Source of the DNA: Catellatospora vulcania
GTDB lineage: Bacteria; Actinomycetota; Actinomycetes; Mycobacteriales; Micromonosporaceae
Assembly (NCBI RefSeq): GCF_009720385.1
Contig: NZ_WARX01000001.1
Location: forward strand, 1,461,353 to 1,525,352
Reading direction: 5' to 3'
Length of the DNA stretch: 64,000 nucleotides
The position numbers and the translations under genes are program-made. Under the pieces are notes generated by a model, which saw nothing but the letters and a program-made list of their open reading frames with translations, was not told where the DNA came from and did no database searches. The stretch's first letter is position 1; every line of letters begins with the position of its first letter. Shown here piece by piece: positions 8,942 to 18,621 of the stretch.

Positions 8942-8957
8942 GAAGCCGTGCCGTGCG

Positions 8958-10364
8958 CTAGACCCGGGTGATGCGTATCGCGTCGGCGATGACCAGGCCG
9001 GTGCCGTTGGTCCAGCGGCTGACGCCGACCTTGTTCTCGTCCCCGGCGGTCAGCGTGAACGTGCCCAGGGTGCGCCACGAGCCGCCGTTGAACCGCTGGT
9101 CGACGTTCACCGTCTGGTTGCCGCTCGCGGTGACGACGACGTACGGCGCTTTCGTGCTGTAGCCCGACAGCGACGGCCACCACGCGTCGACCCGGTACGT
9201 GCCGGTTTCCGGGATCGCGAACCTGTACCAGGCCGCGTCACTGGCCGACACCGGGTCGGCGAACCGGTAGTCGGCCCCGTAGCGCTGCACCGAGTACGAC
9301 GACACACCCCAGTTCGCGCTCGCGGTGAACCGGCCCTCGGTGGTGTTGTCGACGATCGCCGACCAGGCCGTGGACGGGTTGTCCGGGTCGCCCGACGGCG
9401 GCGTCAGCGGCGTGCCCAGCGCGTACGGGCGGCCGAAGTTCGGGGTTCCGTCCCCGTTCCAGGTGATCTTCTGTGCGCGGGTGGTGCGGCCCGCGTAGGT
9501 GTACGCCGAGGTGGTCTTGCCGTGGTAGACGATCCAGTCCTCGGTTCCGTCCGGGGACTTGAAGAACCCGTTGTGGCCTGGCCCGAACACGCCCGCGGCG
9601 TCGTTGCGCCAGAACACCGGGCCCGCGTGCTGCACCCAGTTGCCCGGCACCAGGGGGTCGGCGCCGTCGGCGATGGACTTCATCCATAGTTGGTAGTCGG
9701 GCTTGCCGGTGTCGCAGGTCGAGTAGACCAGGAACAGCCGCCCGTTGCCGCGCAGCCCGACCGCGCCCTCGCGCACCTCGGTGCAGCCGCCGCTGGCCGG
9801 CAGCGCCATCCGGGAACCGGTCGTCGACCACGGTGAGTCCATGCGCTGCAGGTAGATCTGCGCCGGGCCGCCCATGCCGCGGCCGGGGCCGCTCCACGCG
9901 AAGTACATCTGCCCGTTGTGCACGAACGGCTCGCCGTCGATGGCGTACTCGCCGTGGTCGGCGATGCGCGCCTTGAAGTGGTACGGGCCCAGCGGGTCGT
10001 CGCCGTCGGACTCGATCACGTAGGTGCGGTGGTTGGCGTCGACGCCGTTGCTGGCCGTGTAGTAGACGTACCAGCGCTGCCCGAAGCGGTACAGGCCCGG
10101 GGCCCACATCTGCTGGTTGCGGCTCGGGTCGCTGTCGCGCCACACCGTGTGCTCGCCGGAGGTGGCCAGCCCCGCCAGCGTCGGCGACTTCCAGATCCCG
10201 ATCCGGTCCCCGAGCGTCGTGGCGAGGTAGTAGTTGCCGTTGACGAACGTCAGCGTCGGGTCCGCGCTGCCGTTGAGGGGATTGGTGAACGTGCCCGCGG
10301 CCAGCGCGGGCGCGGCGGGTAAGAGCAGTACGAGCATCATGCACAGCACAGCCAGGCGTCGCAT
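8958..10364 (-). CDS. Secreted GH43 arabinanase/arabinofuranosidase-like enzyme with golvesin-like domain
   Basis: A 468-residue secreted glycosidase. The signal peptide (MRRLAVLCMMLVLLLPAAPALAA) is followed by a five-bladed GH43 propeller to about residue 330; the catalytic base Asp is probably D35 in NGSADPT. The C-terminal ~125 residues (from TTEGRFTASANW to ADAIRITRV) form a beta-sandwich typical of the golvesin C-terminal domain, a likely carbohydrate or surface binder. ATG 10364 is chosen because it begins the signal peptide and has GGGAG 9 nt upstream. It acts outside the cell on arabinose-containing plant polysaccharide; the exact linkage is not determined. Confidence 0.85.
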   Translation of the reverse strand: MRRLAVLCMMLVLLLPAAPALAAGTFTNPLNGSADPTLTFVNGNYYLATTLGDRIGIWKSPTLAGLATSGEHTVWRDSDPSRNQQMWAPGLYRFGQRWYVYYTASNGVDANHRTYVIESDGDDPLGPYHFKARIADHGEYAIDGEPFVHNGQMYFAWSGPGRGMGGPAQIYLQRMDSPWSTTGSRMALPASGGCTEVREGAVGLRGNGRLFLVYSTCDTGKPDYQLWMKSIADGADPLVPGNWVQHAGPVFWRNDAAGVFGPGHNGFFKSPDGTEDWIVYHGKTTSAYTYAGRTTRAQKITWNGDGTPNFGRPYALGTPLTPPSGDPDNPSTAWSAIVDNTTEGRFTASANWGVSSYSVQRYGADYRFADPVSASDAAWYRFAIPETGTYRVDAWWPSLSGYSTKAPYVVVTASGNQTVNVDQRFNGGSWRTLGTFTLTAGDENKVGVSRWTNGTGLVIADAIRITRV

Positions 10365-10549
10365 CGGGTCAGCTCCCGTCGGGAAGGTGGCGCGGATGCG
10401 ACAGAGCATGCGACCGGCCCGCCGGGCTGTGCCAGTCGCTTCGGGCAGGGCCGAAGCGTGCTCCGGCGCCGGAACTTATCGTCACATGTGCATCACTGAT
10501 TGCCCGTAATGCCCTTCTCCGGTAGAGTCCGCGCAGCGGAGGCCTGACC

Positions 10550-11557
10550 ATGCTGCGTTTACACTTCACCGCCGCAGACCTGGGCTCGCTGCGGCTCGCC
10601 TCAGGCGCCGACCCGCTGTGGGAATCCCTGCTGAGCCAGCACGCGCTGACCAGCGGCCACGAGCCGCCCGCCCTCGGACCATGGCGCCGGCGCGCGATCA
10701 TGCGGCTCACCCCCGAGATGCGGGCCATGCTCAGCCTGGCCCCTCCCACCGGCTACTCGCCCGACTTCCTGACCCCGACGCGCGGCCTGCACGACGCCGA
10801 CACCGGCCTCGACGCCTGCCTCGACGAGGTCCTCGCGACACCGGTCGACCACCTGCGCACGGACCTGCGCCAGGTCCGGCCGCAGCACTGCCCCCGCGAC
10901 CGGGCGCAACGCCTCGCCGACGGCGACCGCGCCGCGATGACCGCGCTGACGGACGCGATGCGCGCCTACTTCGAGGCGGTGCTCGCCACCTACTGGGAGC
11001 TGATCTCGGGGCAGGTCGCGGGCGCACGCGCGCGAGGGGCGCGGTTCCTGGTCGACGGGGGAGTCGACCGGATGCTGGCCACGCTGCATCCGACGATCCG
11101 GTGGGACCCGCCCACCCTGCACGTCGCCTACCCCGACGACCGCGACATCCACCTCGCCGGCCGCGGGCTGGTGCTGCTGCCGTCGTTCTTCTGCCGCGGC
11201 ACACCTGTGACCCTGCGGGCGGCCGACCGGCCGCCGGTGCTGGTGTACCCGATAGACCACGATCCCGATCGGGACGCCGAGCGGACTCCGCCTCCCGGCG
11301 GCGAGCTGGTCGCGCTGCTGGGCAGCACCCGCGCCGCGGTGCTGCGCGTCGTGCAGTCGCACCCGCACGGCTGCACCACCACCGACCTCGCCCGCCGGGT
11401 ACGGATCTCCCTGTCCAGCGCCAGCGAGCACGCCACGACGCTGCGGCGGGCGGGCCTGCTGCGGACCCGCCCGTACGGCCGGCACATGCTGCACGTGGTG
11501 ACTCCGCTGGGCCGCGCGCTGCTCACCGGACGCCCCGGCCCGCCGCAGTCCTGGTGA
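10550..11557 (+). CDS. ArsR-like winged-helix regulator with DUF5937-type N-terminus
   Basis: A 335-residue DNA-binding protein. The C-terminal ~80 residues form a winged helix (LLGSTRAAVLRVVQSHPHGCTTTDLARRVRISLSSASEHATTLRRAGLL is the region; recognition helix near ISLSSASEH). The first ~240 residues resemble the DUF5937 domain of actinobacterial transcription factors. The ATG at 10550 follows a clear GCGGAGG site. The gene is divergent from the GH43 gene and convergent with the oxidoreductase. Its ligand and target are unknown. Confidence 0.8.
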   Translation: MLRLHFTAADLGSLRLASGADPLWESLLSQHALTSGHEPPALGPWRRRAIMRLTPEMRAMLSLAPPTGYSPDFLTPTRGLHDADTGLDACLDEVLATPVDHLRTDLRQVRPQHCPRDRAQRLADGDRAAMTALTDAMRAYFEAVLATYWELISGQVAGARARGARFLVDGGVDRMLATLHPTIRWDPPTLHVAYPDDRDIHLAGRGLVLLPSFFCRGTPVTLRAADRPPVLVYPIDHDPDRDAERTPPPGGELVALLGSTRAAVLRVVQSHPHGCTTTDLARRVRISLSSASEHATTLRRAGLLRTRPYGRHMLHVVTPLGRALLTGRPGPPQSW

Positions 11558-11604
11558 GGCGACGCCCCGCCGGGGCAGCGGGCGCGGCACCTGGCGGCCC
11601 GGAA

Positions 11605-12594
<990 letters not shown>

Positions 12595-12607
12595 CGAGGT
12601 CTCCTGA

Positions 12608-12654
12608 CCTTACGTTGTAAGCCTTACGTTGTAAGGTAGCCTTACGTTGTAAGG
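12608..12654. promoter_or_regulatory. Three tandem palindromic operators (CTTAC-GTT-GTAAG)
   Basis: CCTTACGTTGTAAG occurs at 12608-12621, immediately again with a trailing G at 12622-12636, and once more at 12640-12654. Each unit is a perfect CTTAC/GTAAG palindrome with a 3-nt centre. The array begins 13 nt upstream of the oxidoreductase start and faces the sigma-factor gene on the other side. The design fits a TetR-family repressor array; the cognate regulator is not next door, and the nearest TetR is at 14698. Confidence 0.85.
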
Positions 12655-12731
12655 CGGTCAATCAGGGGGATCCCCTGGTTCGGTTGGGGTGGAACCGATC
12701 CGCCTTCTCGTGCGCCAGGCAGGATGTGCAG

Positions 12732-13220
12732 GTGGATGAGGTACGCCAGCGTGCCCCCGGTGATGTGTACGCCCACGAGTACCCGGGGCTGGTACGCCTC
12801 GCGTACGTGACCACGGGCAGCCTCGCCGCCGCCGAGGACGTGGTCCAGGACGTCTTCGCCGACTGGTTCCGGCTCGAGGGCATCCGCCGCGAGCAGGTAC
12901 GCGAACCAGCCGCGTACCTGCGCCGCGCCGTGCTGTCGCGATGCACGTCATGGGTACGGCGGCGGATCCTGGAACGCCGGCACGCCGCGGCTCCGGCTCT
13001 GGCGCCCCCGGCATCCGACGCCCCCGCCCAGGCCGACATCGCGGCCGTGCGAGCCGCGCTGCGGCAGCTGACCCCGCGCCAGCGCGCGGCGGTGTTCCTG
13101 CGCTACTACCTGGACCTGCCCGAGGCTCAGGTCGCCGCCGCACTCGCCTGCCGCCCCGGCACCGTCAAGTCACTGCTGCACCGGTCGCTCACCAAGATGA
13201 AAGAGGTGCTCGGTGACTGA
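12732..13220 (+). CDS. ECF sigma factor (SigE/SCO-type sigma-70 family)
   Basis: About 162 residues. Region 2 is at about 10-80 (HEYPGLVRLAYVTTGSLAAAEDVVQDVFADWF) and region 4 at about 105-160 (LRQLTPRQRAAVFLRYYLDLPEAQVAAAL, then GTVKSLLHRSLTKMKE). The GTG at 12732 gives the usual ECF start; an upstream ATG at 12684 would add 16 atypical residues. The 3' end overlaps the next gene by 8 nt, so it is coupled to a membrane partner that probably acts as its anti-sigma factor or output. Confidence 0.85.
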   Translation: MDEVRQRAPGDVYAHEYPGLVRLAYVTTGSLAAAEDVVQDVFADWFRLEGIRREQVREPAAYLRRAVLSRCTSWVRRRILERRHAAAPALAPPASDAPAQADIAAVRAALRQLTPRQRAAVFLRYYLDLPEAQVAAALACRPGTVKSLLHRSLTKMKEVLGD

Positions 13221-14550
13221 CCTCGAACAGCGGCTGCGCGCCGCGATCCGCGCCATCGCCGACGAGCCCGACGTCGCCCTGCCGCCCCGGCCCGCCGTCA
13301 CCGTGCGCCTTCCCTGGCTTCGCCGGTACGCGGTGCCTGCCGTCGCGGCTCTCGCAGTGGTGGTGGCGATCTTCGCCATCACGCTGCCGCAACCCGGCGG
13401 GACCCCGCACCGGCCCGCGGCGGGCAGCGACGAGGTGTTCCTGCCAGACGAGATCGCCGGGCTTTCGCTGCTCACCGCGACAGTGTCGGACGCACCGCTC
13501 GGGCAGCCCGCCATGGCGGTGCTGCATCAGGGCAACCTCGGTACGACCTGGGGCAGCAGCCAGGTCGTGGTGATCGCGGCGGACGGCCGGACCTACCGCC
13601 GGCTCGACCTGGCAGAGCAGCGCGGCGCGCTCGCGGCCGACGGCGAGTGGGTCCACGCCCAGACCAGGCTCGCCCCGGACGGACGCCTCGTCGCGATCGG
13701 CGACCCCCACGGCGGCGCCACCGACATCGCCGTGCTGGATCTGGTCACCGGACGACGCCACGACTATCCGCTGGCCCGGCCGTCGGCCTACCGCCTGCTC
13801 GGCTGGTCACCGGACGGCAGGACCCTGGCCCTGCTCGCCGTGCCCGGGGCCACCCGCGACATCTACGAGACGGAACCCGGCGGCCTCGCCGACCTTGTCG
13901 TCCTGGATCTGGCGACCGGTGCCCTCGCCACGGTCAGCCAGGTGCCGTCGGCCGTGGGCGAGCACTACTGCTTCACCGGCGACGGCCGGGCGGTCGTGGC
14001 CGGCGTCCGCGACGACGAGGAGCCCGGGTTCACTCTCTATCCGATCGACGGCTCGGCGAAGCGGACCGTGCCGGTGCCTGCTGCATGGCGCCTGGCCGGA
14101 TGTGCGCCTGACGGATCGCTGCTGGTGACCCAGCCTGATACGGCGGACGCTCGGCTGCGCCTGGTCTCGGCGACCGACGGTGCCGTTCTTCGGGAGACGC
14201 GGCTGCCCCAGCCGGTCGATGAGGCCCTGGCCTGGCGGTCCGCGAGCACCCCGATCCTCTACGCCCCGTCCTGGCTCGCCGAGGGCGCGACCGGGCGGGT
14301 GCTGGCCGCGCCGTTCGACGGACAGGTGACGACGCTCAGCACGGCCGACGAGGGCTGGTTCAGCCGTGTCACGGTCCTGGAACTGGCCGCCGCCCTCGCC
14401 GGGGATGCCGCGCCGACCGGAGCCGGCCCCGAGCGCGGTCCCTGGCCGGTGTGGGCACGGGTCGTCACGGCCACGCTTGTCGTGCTGGCCGGTGCGGTGC
14501 TAGTACTGCGCCGGCGGCGGCGCACGGCAACGAGCGAGGTCACGGCATGA
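13213..14550 (+). CDS. Membrane-anchored beta-propeller protein, probable sigma-factor partner
   Basis: A 445-residue protein with a short cytoplasmic N-terminus (about 45 residues), a membrane helix near 50-65 (YAVPAVAALAVVVAIFAI), a large extracytoplasmic WD40/TolB-like propeller with blades such as LGWSPDGRTLALLAV, and a C-terminal membrane helix near 420-438 with a basic tail. The start overlaps the ECF sigma gene, as anti-sigma genes usually do, but no zinc-binding anti-sigma motif is visible. Role as the sensor or anchor of the sigma pathway is inference. Confidence 0.75.
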   Translation: MTDLEQRLRAAIRAIADEPDVALPPRPAVTVRLPWLRRYAVPAVAALAVVVAIFAITLPQPGGTPHRPAAGSDEVFLPDEIAGLSLLTATVSDAPLGQPAMAVLHQGNLGTTWGSSQVVVIAADGRTYRRLDLAEQRGALAADGEWVHAQTRLAPDGRLVAIGDPHGGATDIAVLDLVTGRRHDYPLARPSAYRLLGWSPDGRTLALLAVPGATRDIYETEPGGLADLVVLDLATGALATVSQVPSAVGEHYCFTGDGRAVVAGVRDDEEPGFTLYPIDGSAKRTVPVPAAWRLAGCAPDGSLLVTQPDTADARLRLVSATDGAVLRETRLPQPVDEALAWRSASTPILYAPSWLAEGATGRVLAAPFDGQVTTLSTADEGWFSRVTVLELAAALAGDAAPTGAGPERGPWPVWARVVTATLVVLAGAVLVLRRRRRTATSEVTA

Positions 14551-14697
14551 CCTGACCCGCCCGGCCAGCCGCGTGGTCGGGGACCTGCGGGGTCACGCCG
14601 CCGCGCATGGCCGACTCGTGGGCCATGGGCGGGCGCGGGCAGCGGGCGGCCATGGTCGGCGGGCTCGAACACGGTGCGCTCGACCGGGTTCCGGCGG

Positions 14698-15393
14698 TCA
14701 GCGCCGCCGGTCCAGGCCGTCCAGGAGCAGATCGAGCCCGAACTCGAACTCCGACTGGTCGTCGCACCAGCCCAGCGTCGAATCAGGATCATCGTGCATG
14801 ACCTCGGCCAGCATGCCGACGAGATTCGGCAGCCGCGCGGCCATGCTCGCCAGCACCGGATCGGGCTCACCCGTCGCCGGCCCGTCGCCCGGGGTGAACA
14901 GCTCCTGGCTGAAGCCCAGTGCCCGGCTGCCGAGCGCGTGCATCGCATGATGGGCCAGGTCGTTGGAGAACCCGCCGTCACGCATGATGCCGACCAGCCC
15001 GTCGTAGTACACCAGCACCGCGGGGCTGGTCGTGGTCCGCGACTCGAACACCGCGGGCGCCCACGGGTGCCGCAGCAGGATCTGCCGCGCGGTCAGGATG
15101 CGTGCGCGTGCCGCGGCCTTCCAGGCCTTGCCCCGGGTCGGCAGCGTGAGCCGGCCGACGGCGTCGTTGATCTCGGCCGCGATGACGTCGACCACGCCGT
15201 CGAGCACCTGTTCCTTGTTGGCCACGTGGTGGTAGAGCGACATCGCCTCGGCGCCCAGGCTCTCGGCGAGACGGCGCATGGTCACGGCGGCGATGCCGCC
15301 CTCGTCGGCGATGTCGACCGCCGCCCGCAGCACACGGTCCCGGCTCAACGCAGGTCGTGACTCGGTGCGCTTGCTTCGGGTGGCCAACGACAT
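14698..15393 (-). CDS. TetR-family transcriptional repressor
   Basis: A 231-residue regulator. The N-terminal helix-turn-helix (LSRDRVLRAAVDIADEGG, then AVTMRRLAESLGAEAMSLYHHV, then NKEQVLDGV) is typical of the TetR_C_1 subgroup, followed by a mostly helical ligand-binding domain. The ATG at 15393 has GAAGGG five nt upstream and is preferred to the GTG at 15405. No copy of the CTTACGTTGTAAG operator is seen at its own promoter, so a link to the oxidoreductase operators at 12608 is only a possibility. Confidence 0.88.
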   Translation of the reverse strand: MSLATRSKRTESRPALSRDRVLRAAVDIADEGGIAAVTMRRLAESLGAEAMSLYHHVANKEQVLDGVVDVIAAEINDAVGRLTLPTRGKAWKAAARARILTARQILLRHPWAPAVFESRTTTSPAVLVYYDGLVGIMRDGGFSNDLAHHAMHALGSRALGFSQELFTPGDGPATGEPDPVLASMAARLPNLVGMLAEVMHDDPDSTLGWCDDQSEFEFGLDLLLDGLDRRR

Positions 15394-15712
15394 CAAGCCC
15401 TTCACTCGCAGGTCATCGTACAGGCAAGGCTACGTGCGCCTGGTCGCGCGAAGCTCTGCCGACCGCCGGCCCGGCGCAACGACGCGTAACGATCGACCAG
15501 ATCACTCTGTTATGAGCTGTTCACCCTTTCTGGGTAATTCGCCCGGTTGTCGGTTGGCGGACAACGGCGCTGACCAGCACCTCACTGGACAGCCGTAACG
15601 CACCGTGTTCTCTATGTCCCCCTCCGCAGCGAATACGGCAAGGTAGTCCGCGTGGCCGCAGCCGGTGCCCACCGCCGACCAGCCCCGCCCACCTACCCAG
15701 GAGGAACCGAAC
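15394..15712. other. Gene-free divergent promoter region
   Basis: 319 nt between the TetR gene and an exported proline-rich protein. It holds an imperfect inverted repeat (GTTGTC at 15546-15551 and GACAAC at 15560-15565) and is somewhat richer in A+T near 15490-15540. No convincing small gene or RNA is seen. Confidence 0.5.
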
Positions 15713-16168
15713 GTGACCGTCCCGTCGCCGACCCGGCGCGCGCTCGCCACAGCAGGCGCGCTCGCCGCCGCCGCGGTGATCGCCACCGGCGCCGGTGCGG
15801 CTGCCGCCTCCGCCTGGCTGGGCAAAGCCCAGGCCGCGGTCAGCGGTCACACCGGACAGTGGCCGGCACCGTCACCGGCCCCCAGCGCCACCCCGACGAC
15901 CACTCCCGGGGCGCGGGCTTCCGGCAGCGCTGATCCCGAGCGGCACGCCGACCCGAGCGCGACGATCTCGCCTGTTCCCGACAGCCCCGCCCCGGCCGCC
16001 TCCACGCCGGACGCAGCTGAGCAGCCGGACTCCGCCGAGCCGGCCCCCTCGACGCAGGTCACGCCGTCGCTGTCGCCGTCGGCGAGTCCGTCATCGCCCG
16101 CGCCGCCGCCACCGCCCGAGCCGGAACCCGGCATCGAGATGCCGGCCGTCACCACGCCCGAGCCGTAG
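15713..16168 (+). CDS. Exported Pro/Ser/Thr-rich protein
   Basis: A 151-residue protein from a GTG at 15713, set by an excellent AGGAGG site 6 nt upstream. Residues 1-40 form a signal peptide or anchor (arginine pair, then an Ala-rich helix). The remainder is a low-complexity stretch rich in Pro, Ser, Thr and Ala, ending in PPPPPEPEP and a short tail, so it is probably disordered and cell-wall spanning. No domain is recognised. It is followed by another exported protein with the same kind of start signal, so the two may form an operon. Confidence 0.7.
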   Translation: MTVPSPTRRALATAGALAAAAVIATGAGAAAASAWLGKAQAAVSGHTGQWPAPSPAPSATPTTTPGARASGSADPERHADPSATISPVPDSPAPAASTPDAAEQPDSAEPAPSTQVTPSLSPSASPSSPAPPPPPEPEPGIEMPAVTTPEP

Positions 16169-16278
16169 CCCACCGTCACCGCGGCGGCCACGCCCGCGGC
16201 ACCGCACCACATCCGACACCGCCTGCCCGCCGCATCGCAGGGATGCGCCGGTCGATCCACCCTGTCCAGGAGGACACC

Positions 16279-16767
16279 GTGAAGCACCAGAAGAGCACCA
16301 ACCGCACCGGCGTCCTCGTCGCCGTCGCCGCACTCGGCACCGTCGGCGTGGCCACGGCCGCCTGGGCGGTCTTCGGCAGCACCGTCATCGCCGGAGCGAG
16401 CGGCGGCGCCGAGACCGTCACCGCGATCACCGTGTCCGGCCAGCAGCTCAGCTCACCACTGCTGCCCAACGAGGCGTCACATGTGCAGTTGACGATCGCC
16501 AACCCCAACGCCAATGTGCGAGCACAGGTCACCTCGATCACACCGGGCGCCGTGGCGATCGGGGGTGTGGCCCAGGCCGACGTGGACACGTGCAAGGCGT
16601 TCGTCGTCACCACCCAGGGACAGCTGCCGGGGTTGCCGACCCTGGAGAAGAACGGCAGTACCGACCTCACGATCGTCGACGGCGTGAAACTCGGCAACGC
16701 CCCCATGAAATGCCAGGGCATGACCTGGACGACGTACTGGGACGTGACGTTTCAAGCTGTCCGGTGA
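16279..16767 (+). CDS. Exported hypothetical protein, single N-terminal anchor
   Basis: 162 residues from a GTG at 16279 behind AGGAGG. A hydrophobic segment at about residues 12-32 (VLVAVAALGTVGVATAAWAVF) is followed by a beta-rich domain with two Cys (DTCKAF and MKCQGM) likely to form one disulfide. The GASGGAETVTAITVSG stretch after the anchor resembles small actinobacterial surface proteins. Function unknown. A very strong hairpin terminates transcription downstream. Confidence 0.7.
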   Translation: MKHQKSTNRTGVLVAVAALGTVGVATAAWAVFGSTVIAGASGGAETVTAITVSGQQLSSPLLPNEASHVQLTIANPNANVRAQVTSITPGAVAIGGVAQADVDTCKAFVVTTQGQLPGLPTLEKNGSTDLTIVDGVKLGNAPMKCQGMTWTTYWDVTFQAVR

Positions 16768-16902
16768 TCGGTCGCGGGCCCCCGACCGGCTCCCGGTCAC
16801 CGGCCCGGATGTGGTGTCCCTGGTTATCTCCGGTGTCGCCGCCGTGCTGCTCGGGGTGTGCAGCCGGTGGTGGGCCCGGCGGTAGGTCCCGCCAGGGTGG
16901 GA

Positions 16903-16941
16903 GATCGGGCCCGGGGTCCTCGCGGAACCCCGGGCCCGATC
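16903..16941. terminator. Bidirectional hairpin between convergent genes
   Basis: GATCGGGCCCGGGGT (16903-16917) pairs perfectly with ACCCCGGGCCCGATC (16927-16941), a 15-bp stem with a 9-nt loop. It sits between the ends of the exported protein and the minus-strand HEAT-repeat gene and can serve both. Confidence 0.75.
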
Positions 16942-16976
16942 CGTCGCGCGCGGCCTCGCGCTCGCAGCGGAAGCCA

Positions 16977-18062
16977 TCAGTGCCCGTCGTGCAGCACGAT
17001 CTCGGTACCGGCCAGGACGCGGCCGTTGACCTGGATGTCGATGCGGTGCGGCCCGGGATACAGCTGGCGCACGCTGACGTGCTGGAACGTGTGGCGACGG
17101 GTGACCTGGCGGGGGAGTCCGGGTTCGAGGGTCGCGGTGGTCAGCTTGAACACCTTCGGGCCGCGGGGTCCGCGCGCCCCGGCGTGGTGCACGACGTAGT
17201 CGACGGCCGCCCGCACGGTCGTGTCCGCGGTGAGCGTGAACGCGATGGTGACCTGCCCGCCGATGGGCAGCGAGCCCGGGGTGACGGTGAAGCCGGTGAC
17301 GGCGACGTTCGCGCCGTGGTCGAAGCCGAGCAGCCCCAGCGCCTCCGGGTGGCCCTGCTTGACCAGCGAGCGCAGCGCATGGCGGATCACCCACGCGGTG
17401 CCGTCGCCGCCGCCGGCGGCCCAGCGCCGGGCCGTGGCCAGCGCCACGTCGGGGTGGTCCTTGGTGATGTCGTTGAGGTGGTTGGCGACCGAGCGCCGTA
17501 CGTAGAGTTCGGGGTCGTCGTGCAAGCGGTCGAGGACCGGGAGGGTGACCTGCGGGTCGGCAAGCATCGGCACCCGCGAGGCCCACGGCAGCCGGGGCCG
17601 GGAACCCTCCGAGGCGAGGCGGCGCAGGTGCTGGTCGGGGTCGACGGCCCAGTCGTGCAGCTGGGCGAGGGTGCGTTCGGGGTGTGCGGCCAGGTAGGGG
17701 CGGATCGCGAACTCGGCGGTGGCGTGCGGGGTGAGCGCGGCGAGGGTGGCCAGCGCGTCGTCGGGGTGGCCGAGCCCGTGCACGGCGACGTAGTCGGTGG
17801 CCGGCCAGGCGCTCCACATGTCCAGCGGGGTCGCCGCGACGGTGTCGCGCAGCACGTGCGCGGCGACTGGGAACGGCTGCGGCAGGTGCGCGGCGAGCTG
17901 CGCGGACACGACCGACACGCGCTGCTTGAGGGGGAGGTCGCCCAGGCCGGCGTGGGCGGCGGCGGTGAACTCGCGGGCCGGGAACGCCGGGTGTACGCGC
18001 GTGATCGCCGCGGCCAGACGGTCCAGGCTGACTTCGTTGATCTGGTCTTTCAAGTCAGCCAT
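16977..18062 (-). CDS. DNA alkylation repair-like HEAT protein (AlkC/AlkD-like)
   Basis: A 361-residue protein. The N-terminal ~250 residues are alpha-alpha HEAT repeats with the family-typical RRLASEGSRPRLPWA motif and VRRSVANHLNDI, which line the DNA-binding groove of AlkC/AlkD-type glycosylases. The C-terminal ~100 residues are beta-rich, Ig-like (from VAVTGFTVTPGSLPIGG), as in several longer actinobacterial members. Likely role: recognition or excision of alkylated bases in the cytoplasm. Activity is not provable from the sequence. Confidence 0.75.
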   Translation of the reverse strand: MADLKDQINEVSLDRLAAAITRVHPAFPAREFTAAAHAGLGDLPLKQRVSVVSAQLAAHLPQPFPVAAHVLRDTVAATPLDMWSAWPATDYVAVHGLGHPDDALATLAALTPHATAEFAIRPYLAAHPERTLAQLHDWAVDPDQHLRRLASEGSRPRLPWASRVPMLADPQVTLPVLDRLHDDPELYVRRSVANHLNDITKDHPDVALATARRWAAGGGDGTAWVIRHALRSLVKQGHPEALGLLGFDHGANVAVTGFTVTPGSLPIGGQVTIAFTLTADTTVRAAVDYVVHHAGARGPRGPKVFKLTTATLEPGLPRQVTRRHTFQHVSVRQLYPGPHRIDIQVNGRVLAGTEIVLHDGH

Positions 18063-18154
18063 CGCGGTCTCTCCTCATCGTCGCGGCCGGCGGCGCAGCC
18101 GGTGTGATCAGTAGACCGTAAGCCTCTGACATGCTCAGACTCGCGGCACGGACG

Positions 18155-18586
18155 TCACGGGCGGAAACGGTCGGCGAGGCGGTCGAGGCTGGCGCTGATC
18201 GCGCGGCGGTTGCGGCGCGGGAACCAGCTGAGGCTGATCAGCAGCGGGCTGCGTGCGGTCGACCAGTCGAACTCCTCGGTGACCAGGGTGTGCCCGTCGG
18301 CGGCCGGTTCCAGCCGCCAGCGCCACCGGTGGCCGTTGAAGTGCCGCCAGGCGATCAACCGGCCCTCCTCGAACTCGACGACCGTGTTGAGGATCGGGTA
18401 GTCGACGCCCATGTGCATGTCCATGCCGAACTTCATGCCCAGCGCCAGCCGCCGGGGGGCACCGCGGGCGGCGAGCACCGAACCCGACCCGTCGATGAGC
18501 GGATGCTGAGCGGGGTCGGCGAGCAGCTCAAAGATCTCCGCGGGCGTGGCGGCGACGGTCCGGCTCTCGCTGATCAGATGGCGCAT
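18155..18586 (-). CDS. SRPBCC/polyketide cyclase-like lipid-binding protein
   Basis: A 143-residue START-like helix-grip protein. The N-terminal strand SESRTVAATPAEIFELLADPAQHPLIDGSG and the C-terminal long helix (RRAISASLDRLADRF) are typical of the Polyketide_cyc2 family. Such proteins bind a hydrophobic ligand in the cytoplasm; the ligand is unknown. It ends a minus-strand run with the DUF72 and exonuclease III genes upstream (35-nt gap). Confidence 0.82.
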   Translation of the reverse strand: MRHLISESRTVAATPAEIFELLADPAQHPLIDGSGSVLAARGAPRRLALGMKFGMDMHMGVDYPILNTVVEFEEGRLIAWRHFNGHRWRWRLEPAADGHTLVTEEFDWSTARSPLLISLSWFPRRNRRAISASLDRLADRFRP

Positions 18587-18621
18587 CCGCGCACTCTACC
18601 GACCGGTAGGGATGGGCCGGA

